NCBI GenBank assembly: GCA_964581165.1
Contig: CAZOMM010000058.1
Location: 1 to 12,812, forward strand
Reading direction: 5' to 3'
DNA length: 12,812 nt
Source: CAZPAN01 sp964581165
GTDB lineage: Bacteria; Actinomycetota; Coriobacteriia; Coriobacteriales; CADBOM01
Shown here piece by piece: positions 1 through 7,547 of this stretch. The notes beneath the pieces were generated by a model. The model had not been told where the DNA came from and did not search any database. It saw nothing but the letters and a program-made list of their open reading frames with translations. Each line of letters opens with the position of its first letter. Positions within the stretch are counted from its first letter, which is position 1. Both the position numbers and the translations under genes were made by a program.

Positions 1-15
1 GCACGGTGGTGTGAG

Positions 16-47
16 AGGACGGCGTGTCAACTAATGACACGCCTCCT
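16..47. terminator. Hairpin, probable end of an upstream transcript
   Basis: GGCGTGTCA (21-29) and TGACACGCC (35-43) form a perfect 9-bp stem around a 5-nt loop. AGGA (16-19) and TCCT (44-47) extend it past a bulged C. No T-run follows on either strand, so this is a terminator-like or RNA-stabilising hairpin rather than a canonical intrinsic terminator. Frames ending at TGA 12-14 or TAA 32-34 could be the tail of an upstream gene, perhaps a substrate-binding protein of the importer, but too little is visible to call one. Confidence 0.45.
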
Positions 48-72
48 ACTCGATTGTTGGTCGTAGTTTTCG

Positions 73-180
73 ATCTATGCAGTTGTTGGATACAGTTGTT
101 GAGATCGTAAGTGTTGGATCATAAGTGCCGGGATCGGAAGCGTCGGAACACAGTTACTAGATCACAGGTAGTGGATCAGG
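73..180. repeat. Degenerate 14-bp tandem array upstream of the ABC permease
   Basis: About seven and a half units follow the pattern ATCRTAAGTGYYGG. Unit starts lie near 73, 90, 104, 118, 133, 147, 161 and 175; most are 14 bp, with one of 15 and one of 17. The ends (GG, then ATC) are best conserved. The array runs into the Shine-Dalgarno region of the gene starting at 189. It is one of several arrays in this window that share a period but not a sequence. Confidence 0.7.
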
Positions 181-188
181 GGGTTTAA

Positions 189-1547
189 GTGAAGCAAGCT
201 TATCCAATGAGCATCTGCGGAAAAACTCACAAAACCGTGAGTATTTTGCTGATGCTTAATATGATCGTTTTCATCGTATTTTCGATCTTGCTTGTTAGCC
301 CCATCAGCGCTTTGGCGCTTGAGACAGTTAAGTGTACAGCAAGGCCCAATTCCGATGGTACTGGTGAGGTTCTGGCTGCTACAAACACTCGCATTACTTG
401 GGAGGCTCAGGCTGCAGAAACAGAGCAGCTAAGTTCTATTTCTCTTACGATGCCCGAAGGCACGGACTTTTCGATCGATGATGCTCGTCTTACAGTTTTA
501 TCTGGCGACGATTTGATGGATCGCAATGTTGTCGATGCAGAGTTCTCGCAGGATGGTGAGACTTTTATAGCAACATTTGATCCACTAGATGCAGGTTCTT
601 ATATTCGAATCGAAATCTATAACGTGTTTTTCCCTTCAGAGGGAGGGGAGATGCAAATTGTTGGTGAGTATAAGCTCGCCAACGGAGAAACATTGGAGAT
701 TCCCTCAATTCCAGCTATCACAGTTTCGGCTGTGAGCTTACCAGAGCAGATTTCGAACTGGCTGGACGATCAAGAATGGGTGCAGGTTTGGAATTCTAAT
801 AAATTCCTGCATATGTTTTTTGATCCCACGATTTTGGTAACCAGTTTTCCAGTAGTCTTTCAGGGCTTTTTGATGGCAGTTGCCATCGTTGCGGTTTCTT
901 TTCCGCTGGCTATACCTTTTGGTTTTGTCCTCTCGCTAATGAGAATCTCCAAAATAAGTATTTTTAGAGGAATTGCTGCGGTATATGTAAATGTTGTTCG
1001 CGGCACTCCTATGTTTTTGCAAATCTATATCGCCTTTTTTGGTCTTCCTTTGGCGGGAGTGCAGATTCCATCATTTCCGCTAGGTGTGATTGTTCTTGCC
1101 ATGAACTCTGGTGCCTATCTATGCGAGATATTTCGTGCGGGTATTCAATCGATTTCCAAGGGACAGTTTGAGGCAGCTCGTTCGCTTGGTATGAACGGTG
1201 CTCAAACCATGATCTCGGTGATTATTCCGCAAACAGTGCGCAGGGTTATTCCAACGATGACAAGCGAGTTTATCCTCTTGTATAAAGATACCTCGCTATT
1301 GGCAGCCGTGGGTGTAATGGAAGTGGTCATGTATGCCAAGACCATTGTTGCATCTACTGGTTCGATTACCCCATATATTGTGGCAGCTTGCTTCTATCTA
1401 GTAATCACTTTGCCCTTGGCTAAATTGGTTGGCATTTTGGAATCTAGGCTTGCGACAGGTGAGTCCGCAGCCGGATTTTCTTCTAAATCCAAGAAACGCC
1501 GCCATCGCAAAAATAAGGATCAATCTTTTAAGGAGGATCAGCGATGA
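189..1547 (+). CDS. Polar amino-acid ABC transporter permease with fused exported N-terminal domain
   Basis: Membrane subunit of a His/Gln/Glu-type amino-acid importer. Residues 18-43 are a hydrophobic signal or anchor segment. Residues 45-185 form a polar, beta-rich stretch predicted to lie outside the membrane and not found in ordinary HisM/GlnP permeases of about 220 aa. Residues 215-415 form the permease domain with several membrane spans. The ABC-coupling EAA loop begins at E328 (EAARSLGMNGAQ) and ends in IPQ (346-348). RGTP at 271-274 is typical of this family. The C-terminus is a basic tail (KSKKRRHRKNK). The GTG start at 189 is preferred because AGGGGG lies just upstream; the in-frame ATG at 207 has no Shine-Dalgarno. 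Its stop overlaps the ATPase start. I do not recognise the N-terminal domain; it may contact a binding protein or a ligand. The family call is secure, the substrate is not. Confidence 0.9.
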   Translation: MKQAYPMSICGKTHKTVSILLMLNMIVFIVFSILLVSPISALALETVKCTARPNSDGTGEVLAATNTRITWEAQAAETEQLSSISLTMPEGTDFSIDDARLTVLSGDDLMDRNVVDAEFSQDGETFIATFDPLDAGSYIRIEIYNVFFPSEGGEMQIVGEYKLANGETLEIPSIPAITVSAVSLPEQISNWLDDQEWVQVWNSNKFLHMFFDPTILVTSFPVVFQGFLMAVAIVAVSFPLAIPFGFVLSLMRISKISIFRGIAAVYVNVVRGTPMFLQIYIAFFGLPLAGVQIPSFPLGVIVLAMNSGAYLCEIFRAGIQSISKGQFEAARSLGMNGAQTMISVIIPQTVRRVIPTMTSEFILLYKDTSLLAAVGVMEVVMYAKTIVASTGSITPYIVAACFYLVITLPLAKLVGILESRLATGESAAGFSSKSKKRRHRKNKDQSFKEDQR

Positions 1548-2290
1548 CTCAAAACGATACAAAGCCGATCATAGTCATTGAAAATCTCCATAAAAGCTTT
1601 GATGACCTAGACGTGCTAAGAGGCGTTAGCTTAGAGATTTACAAAGGCGAGGTCGTTGTAATCTTAGGGCCATCCGGTTCTGGAAAGTCGACATTGCTTA
1701 GATGTATCAATCTGCTTGAACAGCCAACAGGTGGCAAGATTTTTTTTGAAGATATCGAGGTTACAGATAGTAAGACCGACATAAACAAGGTTCGTGCCAA
1801 GGTCGGAATGGTTTTTCAGAGTTTTAATCTCTTTCCGCATCTGAGCGCCAAAGGCAATGTGATGTTGGCTCAGCAAAAGGTGCTTAAGCGTTCCAAGGAG
1901 CAGGCAGCCCAGGTTGCCGAAACGCAACTTGCTCGCGTTGGTCTTGCAGATCGTATAAATTACAAACCTTCTCAGTTATCTGGCGGTCAACAGCAGCGAG
2001 TGGCTATTGCTAGGGCACTTGCAATGGAACCGCATGTGATGCTTTTTGATGAGGTTACCAGTGCCTTAGATCCTGAGCTTGTTCGAGATGTTTTGGGAGT
2101 TATGAAAGAACTTGCCCAAGGCGGAATGACCATGATCGTTGTGACTCATGAGATGGGATTTGCTCGAGATGTTGCCGATAGAGTGATCTTTATGGATGGT
2201 GGAGTCATAGTAGAAGAAGGCACATCTGAGGATATCTTTGATCATCCAAAGTCAGATCGAACCAAGGACTTTTTAGGCCATATCGCATAG
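1544..2290 (+). CDS. glnQ: Polar amino-acid ABC transporter ATP-binding protein (GlnQ/HisP type)
   Basis: Cytoplasmic ATPase that powers the importer encoded just upstream. All nucleotide-binding motifs are intact: Walker A GPSGSGKST (42-50), Q-loop Gln92 in MVFQSFNLFPH, signature LSGGQQQR (145-152), Walker B VMLFDE (165-170) with catalytic Glu170, D-loop SALD, and switch His202 in VVTHEMGFA. The length of 248 aa is usual for the family. The FNLFPH stretch after the Q-loop is characteristic of polar amino-acid importers. The ATG overlaps the permease stop as ATGA, with a strong AAGGAGG Shine-Dalgarno about 8 nt upstream, so the two genes are translationally coupled. The gene symbol is a family label; the actual amino acid cannot be read from sequence. 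Confidence 0.95.
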   Translation: MTQNDTKPIIVIENLHKSFDDLDVLRGVSLEIYKGEVVVILGPSGSGKSTLLRCINLLEQPTGGKIFFEDIEVTDSKTDINKVRAKVGMVFQSFNLFPHLSAKGNVMLAQQKVLKRSKEQAAQVAETQLARVGLADRINYKPSQLSGGQQQRVAIARALAMEPHVMLFDEVTSALDPELVRDVLGVMKELAQGGMTMIVVTHEMGFARDVADRVIFMDGGVIVEEGTSEDIFDHPKSDRTKDFLGHIA

Positions 2291-2313
2291 TAGGGGACAT
2301 GGTAGGGGGTTTT

Positions 2314-4497
2314 ATGTTTGAGATATCTGGTGCCGATATGTCTGACGCTGAGCTATCTGCTGCGCATTCAGACACTGCGCACTCAGGCATTGCGCATTCA
2401 GACACTGCATACTCAGGCATTGCGCACTCAGACACAAACTCTCAATCTGCATCTCCGCTAGTTATAAGTGATCTTGCTGCATTTAGAGACAATAGGGAAA
2501 GCTCCGACTATGTTGTGCTAAAAGGCGACAATGTTGTCGAATACGATATGGATGTTTTAAGCTCCCTGGTTTTGACTGCTAGGCGAGAGTCACTCGATCT
2601 GATTATCTTTAATTTGGGCGATGCAACAAAGGATGGCGCTATCCGCCAGTTTGATCCAGAGAGATCTGTTGTTCCAGTTACAACTAGGATCTCTCATGTC
2701 AAAAACTACTACGGTGTATTTAGTGGAAAGACACTTTTTGCTTCTATGCAGGCCAAAGATGATCTGACTCCAGATCCATCTTGCATGCTTGTTTCGTCAC
2801 AAGTTTTCAATAGGCTCATAGAATCCTCGTCTATAGAAACTATTACCAATGATGATTTGTCTCGACCAGGTTTTAGAATCTCGCTCGGAACAAGGATTGC
2901 TTGGTTCTCAAGCTTAGCCAGACTAGTTGATGACAAGACCGGAACTGCTATTCCTTTTGATAACCTTGCCTCTCTTACTCCCAATAAATCAGAAGATCAA
3001 ATCAAGGCCGTGGGATTCATGATCAAACTGATGGACGATTTTAATTCCATGATATTGATGCTAGAACGTGACGGATCACTGTTCGATCTTCATTTCAGGG
3101 GAGCAGTGCTGTCTTGCTGGGCAGACATTTTTGACGACAGTACCTGTGCCTTACCCGATAAAGCAGCGATTGATGAGGCCTTCTTGGAGTTCTATGAGCG
3201 CGGAGCCTCGGTTTTTGGGGATTCGATTGACTTAGGCTTTGATCAAAAAATGATTCCTACGGCCCTTGTTTATGCGGATATTTTCAAGCACATGGTTTCT
3301 ATGGGCCGATACAATCGCGATATCGAATGGCGAAAGTGGCTCCTTTGGGATACAAGAAATCGTCTAGAAGAACTACAGGCACAAAGCTCTGCATCTGCCG
3401 ATATTGGTGGCAGTACTAAAGGTGGTATTGGAGGCATTATTAGGGCTGGCGCTAGGGCCGGAATCAGATCTTCTTTAAAGTCGGTTTCCAAAAAAATTGC
3501 CCATCGCCTTAGTTTTGCTAAAGACTCTGAGCAAAAGGATTCATCCTCGTCTGCAACAGCTGCGTCTACCACATCTCCCGCTTTAGACACGGGTATTGCG
3601 GTAGCTGGGGCCAATGATGGTCGTGTCAACAATGGCCATCCCAGCGATGGCCGCGTCAATGATGGCTATGCCAGCGATGGCCGCGTCAATGATGGCCGTG
3701 AACTGAGGCTAATCGGAGCTATAACGTCCTTTCCTCCAAGAATTGATGTGGTGGAAAAGAGCATAGAGTCGATTTTTAAGCAGACAATGCCTCTTGACGG
3801 CATTGTGCTTCAACTTGCCATATCTCAGTTTCCCAACAAGGAGGATGATCTTCCTAAAAGTCTGCTCGATCTTTGCGATAGAGGGCTTTCTATTGGGTGG
3901 TGCAACAGGGATACGGGTTCGCATAAGCGCTATCTAAATACAATACAAGACAATCCGGATGCGGCCGTGATTATGTTTGATGACGACATCATCTATGACG
4001 AAGACACGGTCGAGGTGCTCTATAAAGCGCACTTGAAGCATCCCAATGCTGTCATTGGTGTTAGAGCTCACAGGATCACCTTCGAAGAAGATGGAAGCCC
4101 GTCGAGTTATTCGCTTTGGGAAAACAGCTGTGATGACTACCTAGACGTAGAGCGAATGGATCTCTTTGCAACATCGGGTGCAGGCACCCTCTTGCCTCCA
4201 AATTGTCTTCCTGCCGAAGCCTTCGATGAGGATCTGATAATGGAGCTTGCTCCAACCGCCGATGATATATGGTTTAAATTTATGGAGCTAATAACTAATA
4301 CGCCGGTTGTGGTTGCTCGCAAATACACCGGATTAAACTTAATTGAGAAAAGCCAAGATGCCAGCACCTTATATGGATTAAACAGGTTATCGAATGGCAA
4401 TGATGCAGTAATCCAGAGGCTTTTTGATAGGTTCAATCTTTACCATGGGCCAGAAGACACCTTGATGTCTCGTCTTGCTAGAGATCAGCGCCCCTAA
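2314..4497 (+). CDS. Large two-part glycosyltransferase with repeat-bearing linkers
   Basis: Residue numbers count from an alternative ATG at 2299. I prefer the ATG at 2314 because GGGGG lies 4 nt upstream, whereas the Shine-Dalgarno of 2299 is only 2 nt away. Residues 469-690 look like a GT-A glycosyltransferase. IGAITSFPPRI opens the fold, FDDD (560-563) is the likely metal/nucleotide-sugar motif, GAGTLLPP (627-634) follows, and PTADDIW (652-658) matches the acidic active-site pattern seen in polysaccharide GT2-like enzymes. Residues 60-180 resemble the second half of another GT2 domain (VLKGDNVVEYDMDVL, DLIIFN, GKTLFASM) but lack the nucleotide-binding half and a clean DxD. Residues 22-46 and 440-466 are repeats; 360-470 is a low-complexity linker. 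No membrane span is evident. It starts 23 bp after the ATPase. It probably acts in surface glycan synthesis; donor and acceptor are unknown. Confidence 0.72.
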   Translation: MFEISGADMSDAELSAAHSDTAHSGIAHSDTAYSGIAHSDTNSQSASPLVISDLAAFRDNRESSDYVVLKGDNVVEYDMDVLSSLVLTARRESLDLIIFNLGDATKDGAIRQFDPERSVVPVTTRISHVKNYYGVFSGKTLFASMQAKDDLTPDPSCMLVSSQVFNRLIESSSIETITNDDLSRPGFRISLGTRIAWFSSLARLVDDKTGTAIPFDNLASLTPNKSEDQIKAVGFMIKLMDDFNSMILMLERDGSLFDLHFRGAVLSCWADIFDDSTCALPDKAAIDEAFLEFYERGASVFGDSIDLGFDQKMIPTALVYADIFKHMVSMGRYNRDIEWRKWLLWDTRNRLEELQAQSSASADIGGSTKGGIGGIIRAGARAGIRSSLKSVSKKIAHRLSFAKDSEQKDSSSSATAASTTSPALDTGIAVAGANDGRVNNGHPSDGRVNDGYASDGRVNDGRELRLIGAITSFPPRIDVVEKSIESIFKQTMPLDGIVLQLAISQFPNKEDDLPKSLLDLCDRGLSIGWCNRDTGSHKRYLNTIQDNPDAAVIMFDDDIIYDEDTVEVLYKAHLKHPNAVIGVRAHRITFEEDGSPSSYSLWENSCDDYLDVERMDLFATSGAGTLLPPNCLPAEAFDEDLIMELAPTADDIWFKFMELITNTPVVVARKYTGLNLIEKSQDASTLYGLNRLSNGNDAVIQRLFDRFNLYHGPEDTLMSRLARDQRP
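2362..2436 (+). repeat. In-frame 15-bp repeat array (5 units) in the glycosyltransferase N-terminus
   Basis: Five tandem 15-bp units encode alternating pentapeptides AHSDT and AHSGI (one AYSGI), residues 22-46 in numbering from 2299. Units 1 and 3 are identical at the base level, so expansion is recent relative to the flanks. The period of five codons keeps the frame whatever the copy number. Confidence 0.9.
3613..3702 (+). repeat. In-frame 15-bp repeat array (6 units) in the interdomain linker
   Basis: Six tandem 15-bp units share a core ARYGATGGYYRTGYC and alternate in pairs, giving a 30-bp higher-order unit that encodes DGRVNDGYAS-like decapeptides. AGCGATGGCCGCGTC occurs twice unchanged (3643-3657 and 3673-3687). 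The array lies immediately before the C-terminal glycosyltransferase domain, so copy number would set linker length without breaking the frame. Confidence 0.9.
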
Positions 4498-4507
4498 TTC
4501 CATCCTA

Positions 4508-4565
4508 GGGCTTTCATCCTAGACCTGATGTCCCTGGACCCAGTGGCCCTAAATCTGACGACCTA
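4508..4565. repeat. Short 14-15-bp array between convergent genes
   Basis: Four degenerate units of 14, 15, 15 and 14 bp follow roughly GACCTGATGTCCCTA, starting at 4508, 4522, 4537 and 4552. They fill most of the 74-bp gap between the convergent glycosyltransferase and aldehyde dehydrogenase. No convincing intrinsic terminator is visible in this gap. Confidence 0.5.
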
Positions 4566-4571
4566 GATAAG

Positions 4572-5936
4572 CTATCCCAAAAAACGTTTGATTATCGAGA
4601 GGTTTCGATCTGTATAAGGATGATATCTAAGCGGTAAATCCACTGTAGAAGATCTTCTTAATATGCTTCTTTGGTGCGAGAAGGTATCAAAGCTTTTTTT
4701 GCCGTGATAGGCTCCCATTCCAGATTCTCCAACTCCACCAAAAGGCAGATGAGGACTAGCAAGGTGCATTACAGTGTCGTTTATACAGCCCCCACCAAAA
4801 TCACATCTGTTTAAAACCTTCTTTTCTGTCTCACGATTTTTAGTAAACAGGTATAGTGCCAATGGTTTTGGTCTATTTTGAACAAAGCTGATAGCCTCTT
4901 CGATCGACTCACAGCTAAGAATGGGAAGTATGGGGCCAAAAATCTCTTCTTGCATCACGGCCGAGGCGGGGTCAACGTTTACAAGAACAGTAGGTTCTAT
5001 GAATAGGCGTTCTGCGTCATAGCCTCCACCAAGAACAATGTCTTGCTTGTCCAACAGAGCACAGAGCCTATCAAAATGCTTTTTGTTAATGATTCTTGGC
5101 AGGGCAGACATATCTGAGTTGGGAAAGAAATCCTCAAGCACCTTTTTAAACGAAGCAACAAGCTTAGTATGCACTTTTTTGGGGGCAAGTATGTAGTCTG
5201 GAGCCGTGCAAGTCTGCCCGGCATTTAAAACCTTTCCAAACATTATTCTGCGTCCAGCAACGTTGAAATCTATATTCTCATCAATGATTACTGGACTCTT
5301 TCCACCAAGTTCTAAAGTTACAGGTGTCAGATTTGCAGCTGCAGCTTGCATGACAACTTTGCCAACAGCTGTGCTGCCTGTAAAAAATATATGATCAAAT
5401 TTTTGTTGAAGCAGATCGGTGTTGCTCTCGCGTCCACCTTCTATAACTGCAATATATTCGGCAGGGAAAGCTTCAGAAATCATTTGCGCTATCAATGAAC
5501 TGGTAGCAGGGGCATAGGACGAGGGCTTGATAATGGCGCAGTTTCCCGCAGAAATTGCGCCAACAAGAGGAATTAGATTGAGCTGGAGCGGATAGTTCCA
5601 TGGTGCCATTATCAGCACCACGCCTAAAGCTTCGCTTGTTACAGTGCTGGTGGCCTTAAACTGCGATATTGGCGTTGTCACCTTTTTGGGCGCCATCCAC
5701 TCGCGCAAATGTGAGATAGCAAAACCAATTTCTTCAAGCACCATCCCAATTTCGCTCATATAGCTTTCTGTAGCTCGTTTGCCTAAGTCGGCCCGTAGTG
5801 CGTCGTTTATATCTTTTTCGTGTGACCAAATAACATCGCGAAGTTGCCCTAAAGCACGTAGTCTGAACTCAGCAGGTTTTGTGGATCTGCTCATAAAAAA
5901 ACTTCTCTGCGCTTCAACGAGCTTACCTAAATCCAT
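4572..5936 (-). CDS. Aldehyde dehydrogenase, class-3 (ALDH3) type
   Basis: NAD(P)-dependent oxidation of an aldehyde to a carboxylate, cytosolic. The protein is 454 aa, the normal length for short class-3 enzymes, which lack the N-terminal extension of class 1/2. Visible motifs: APWNYPLQL with Asn114, KPSSYAP with cofactor Lys137, FFTGSTAVGK (185-193), general base Glu209 in ELGGKSP, catalytic Cys243 in NAGQTCTAPDY, EEIFGP, and the C-terminal PFGGVGESGMGAYHG. All catalytic residues are present. The ATG at 5936 has a modest GAGAGG Shine-Dalgarno upstream. The leader contains a 15-bp repeat array. It is transcribed alone or with the methyltransferase gene 230 bp upstream on the same strand. Members act on aliphatic or aromatic aldehydes; the substrate here cannot be told. 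Confidence 0.93.
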   Translation of the reverse strand: MDLGKLVEAQRSFFMSRSTKPAEFRLRALGQLRDVIWSHEKDINDALRADLGKRATESYMSEIGMVLEEIGFAISHLREWMAPKKVTTPISQFKATSTVTSEALGVVLIMAPWNYPLQLNLIPLVGAISAGNCAIIKPSSYAPATSSLIAQMISEAFPAEYIAVIEGGRESNTDLLQQKFDHIFFTGSTAVGKVVMQAAAANLTPVTLELGGKSPVIIDENIDFNVAGRRIMFGKVLNAGQTCTAPDYILAPKKVHTKLVASFKKVLEDFFPNSDMSALPRIINKKHFDRLCALLDKQDIVLGGGYDAERLFIEPTVLVNVDPASAVMQEEIFGPILPILSCESIEEAISFVQNRPKPLALYLFTKNRETEKKVLNRCDFGGGCINDTVMHLASPHLPFGGVGESGMGAYHGKKSFDTFSHQRSILRRSSTVDLPLRYHPYTDRNLSIIKRFLG

Positions 5937-5959
5937 TCTGGTCTTGCCTCTCTCATGTA

Positions 5960-6094
5960 ATTAACGCACTCGCGATTGCCGTACTCGCGAGTGCCATACA
6001 CGTGATCTCCACGTACGTGATTGCCGCAGCTGCGATTTACATACTCGTGATTTATACAGCTGTCATTGTTACACGCGTGACTTACGTGCTCGCT
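5960..6094. repeat. Degenerate 15-bp tandem array (9 units) upstream of the aldehyde dehydrogenase
   Basis: Nine contiguous 15-bp units follow ATTNCCRYACTCGYG, starting every 15 bp from 5960. The phase is exact across all nine units although individual units differ by several bases, for example ATTGCCGTACTCGCG against ATTTACATACTCGTG. Many units contain small palindromes such as CTCGCGAG, ACGTACGT, CAGCTG and ACGCGT. The array occupies the leader or promoter region of the minus-strand gene starting at 5936. Confidence 0.85.
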
Positions 6095-6105
6095 TATATC
6101 CCCAG

Positions 6106-6179
6106 CTTATGAGTATGCACTTTTAGTGCCTAAACTCTGTATCTTATGAGTATGAGCTTTTAGTCTCTAGGCTCTGTAT
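6106..6179. repeat. 37-bp direct duplication across the methyltransferase stop codon
   Basis: Two adjacent 37-bp copies (6106-6142 and 6143-6179) each begin CTTATGAGTATG and end with CTCTGTAT, with a handful of differences. The copy at 6143-6179 includes the stop codon (6167-6169) and the last codons of the minus-strand methyltransferase. The other lies just downstream, so the gene's tail sequence has been duplicated into the intergenic region. Confidence 0.8.
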
Positions 6180-7102
6180 CTTAACTCCCAAAAGGCTACT
6201 GCGCTTGCAGCTGCCACATTTAGCGAATCAACACCGTGCATCATGGGGATACGAGCAGAATAATCGCAGCAGGCTAGGGTCTGATGCGACAATCCATCTC
6301 CCTCACTACCCATAATTAGAGCGAGTTTTTCACAGTTGCTAAGTCTTGGATCATCTATCGGGATCGAATCATCAGTTAATGCTAGGGCAAGCGTGGTAAA
6401 ACCAAGGCTTTTAAGCTCGTCAAGTCCTTCTTTTGGCCAAGCCTTATCATCTATTTTTTCTTTTGGACAGGATTTGGCGTTTAGCCTTTCTTTTGACTGC
6501 ACAGCGCTTTCTGTCTTTTGGACTGATTTTTCTTTCTTTAAAGAACTTTTTGGAGCACCACCAATTCTTGTCCATGGAACTTGAAAGACCGTTCCCATAG
6601 ACACTCTAGCTGCCCGTCTGTAGAGAGGATCGTGAGTGCTTGGCGTTATCAGAACAGCATCTATGCCAAGAGCTGCAGCCGATCTAAAAATTGCACCTAC
6701 GTTTGTGTAGTTATTGATATTCTCTAGCACCGCGATGCGTTTTGCCTCAGCGCATAATTCACGCAAATTTGGTAACTCGGGACGCTTAAAAACAGCAACT
6801 GGCCCCCTAGCGATTTTATATCCAGTGATCGTGGCAAAACCTTTTGAGTCAACAACATAAATTGGAGCTGCAGGATCATTTTTGAGGATTGCATCTATTA
6901 CATCGTGGCAATCGTCTAACCATTTTCTATCTGTAAGCATTGCATATGGCATAGCTCCCGATGCCAAAGCTCTAGATATAACTTTTAGGGATTCTGCAAC
7001 AAAAAGTCCTGTAGGTTCGCTATCTCTAAGCATGGAGTCGGCAACTCCGGTAAAGATTTCCATGCCGGGTTCGTTTGTATTTGGATTATTGATTATTGGC
7101 AT
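6167..7102 (-). CDS. SpoU/TrmH-family RNA 2'-O-methyltransferase
   Basis: SAM-dependent methylation of a ribose 2'-OH in rRNA or tRNA. Residues 33-110 form the substrate-binding N-terminal domain (LFVAESLKVISRAL). Residues 122-305 form the SPOUT knotted domain with motif 1 NNYTNVGAIFR (130-140, catalytic Arg140), motif 2 ALIMGSEGDGLS (261-272) and motif 3 IPMMHGVDSLNVAAASAV (285-302). Residues 185-232 are a lysine/glutamate-rich insertion between motifs 1 and 2, built of about three decapeptides of the form xKExLDxKxx. This is unusual in a compact SPOUT fold and probably forms a surface loop. The ATG at 7102 lacks a good Shine-Dalgarno; ATG at 7063 is the next in frame and no better. It is divergent from the WYL regulator. 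The RNA target is not predictable. Confidence 0.9.
   Translation of the reverse strand: MPIINNPNTNEPGMEIFTGVADSMLRDSEPTGLFVAESLKVISRALASGAMPYAMLTDRKWLDDCHDVIDAILKNDPAAPIYVVDSKGFATITGYKIARGPVAVFKRPELPNLRELCAEAKRIAVLENINNYTNVGAIFRSAAALGIDAVLITPSTHDPLYRRAARVSMGTVFQVPWTRIGGAPKSSLKKEKSVQKTESAVQSKERLNAKSCPKEKIDDKAWPKEGLDELKSLGFTTLALALTDDSIPIDDPRLSNCEKLALIMGSEGDGLSHQTLACCDYSARIPMMHGVDSLNVAAASAVAFWELRYRA
6428..6540. repeat. 30-bp in-frame repeats in the methyltransferase insertion
   Basis: On the plus strand TTCTTTTGG recurs at 6428 and 6458. TTCTTTTGA follows at 6488 and TCTTTTGGAC near 6515, so the spacings are 30, 30 and about 25. On the coding (minus) strand this gives the peptides SKERLNAKSC, PKEKIDDKAW and PKEGLDELKS. 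Divergence is greater than in the glycosyltransferase arrays. Confidence 0.7.
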
Positions 7103-7141
7103 CGCTATTTAGGGGTCTTAAAGATTTGCAGTTATTGTTGG

Positions 7142-7287
7142 CAGCCACTACTTGGCGGGGCAGCGGGCAGCCAGCGATTGGCGGGGCAGCCACTGCCTAG
7201 CGGGGCGACTACGGTTTGGTAGTCACTGCTTAGCGGGGCAGCGGACGGCCAGCGACTGACGGCCACTGCTTAGCAGCCACTATTTGT
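7142..7287. repeat. GC-rich 14-bp tandem array with 12-bp interruptions, between divergent genes
   Basis: At least eight copies of a 14-mer close to CAGCCACTGCTTAG can be seen, for example at 7142, 7260 and 7274. The first copies are separated by CGGGGCAGCGGG-like spacers of 5-12 bp; the last three abut directly. It is much richer in G+C than its flanks. The whole gap from 7103 to 7547 is otherwise free of genes. It must contain the promoters for the methyltransferase (minus) and the WYL regulator (plus). Confidence 0.8.
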
Positions 7288-7486
7288 GTCTCGCGATTCT
7301 AATTCGAGGTGGCTAGTTAATGGCTTTGCCGACTCTGCATCAAGCGGAAACGGATGATTTACTTCGGTAAAACTTAAACTCTATTCTGTTGGCGATTTAT
7401 AATTCGGACATATGCATAAGTCATATAGCCTGTTTGCGTCACTTTTTACAAAGTCTCCAGAAACTGATTCTGCTTAATTTTTGTTA

Positions 7487-7495
7487 TGACATAAT
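7487..7495 (+). promoter_or_regulatory. Candidate extended -10 promoter of the WYL regulator, inside a palindrome
   Basis: TGACATAAT is an extended -10 element (TGn plus CATAAT), about 53 bp before the TTG start. No good -35 is seen, as is common with extended -10 promoters. The -10 lies within TTATGACATAA (7485-7495), a near-perfect 11-bp palindrome that could be a self-regulatory operator. Confidence 0.35.
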
Positions 7496-7547
7496 CCAGA
7501 ACGGACATCATAAAAGCTGCCTAATTCAAATTCTGGGGGCGGTCAGT

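Noticed and set aside
2205..2435. Minus-strand frame with repeated Ser-Glu-Cys-Ala words
   Set aside because: It is the antisense reading of the 15-bp array inside the glycosyltransferase gene; no independent evidence of coding.
7142..7287. Possible CRISPR array
   Set aside because: Units of 14 bp with 0-12-bp interruptions and heavy drift do not match a repeat-spacer architecture, and no cas gene is present.
7389..7547. 53-residue N-terminal extension of the WYL regulator
   Set aside because: The upstream TTG has no Shine-Dalgarno, the extension does not resemble the family, and the TTG at 7548 has a Shine-Dalgarno and starts exactly where relatives do.
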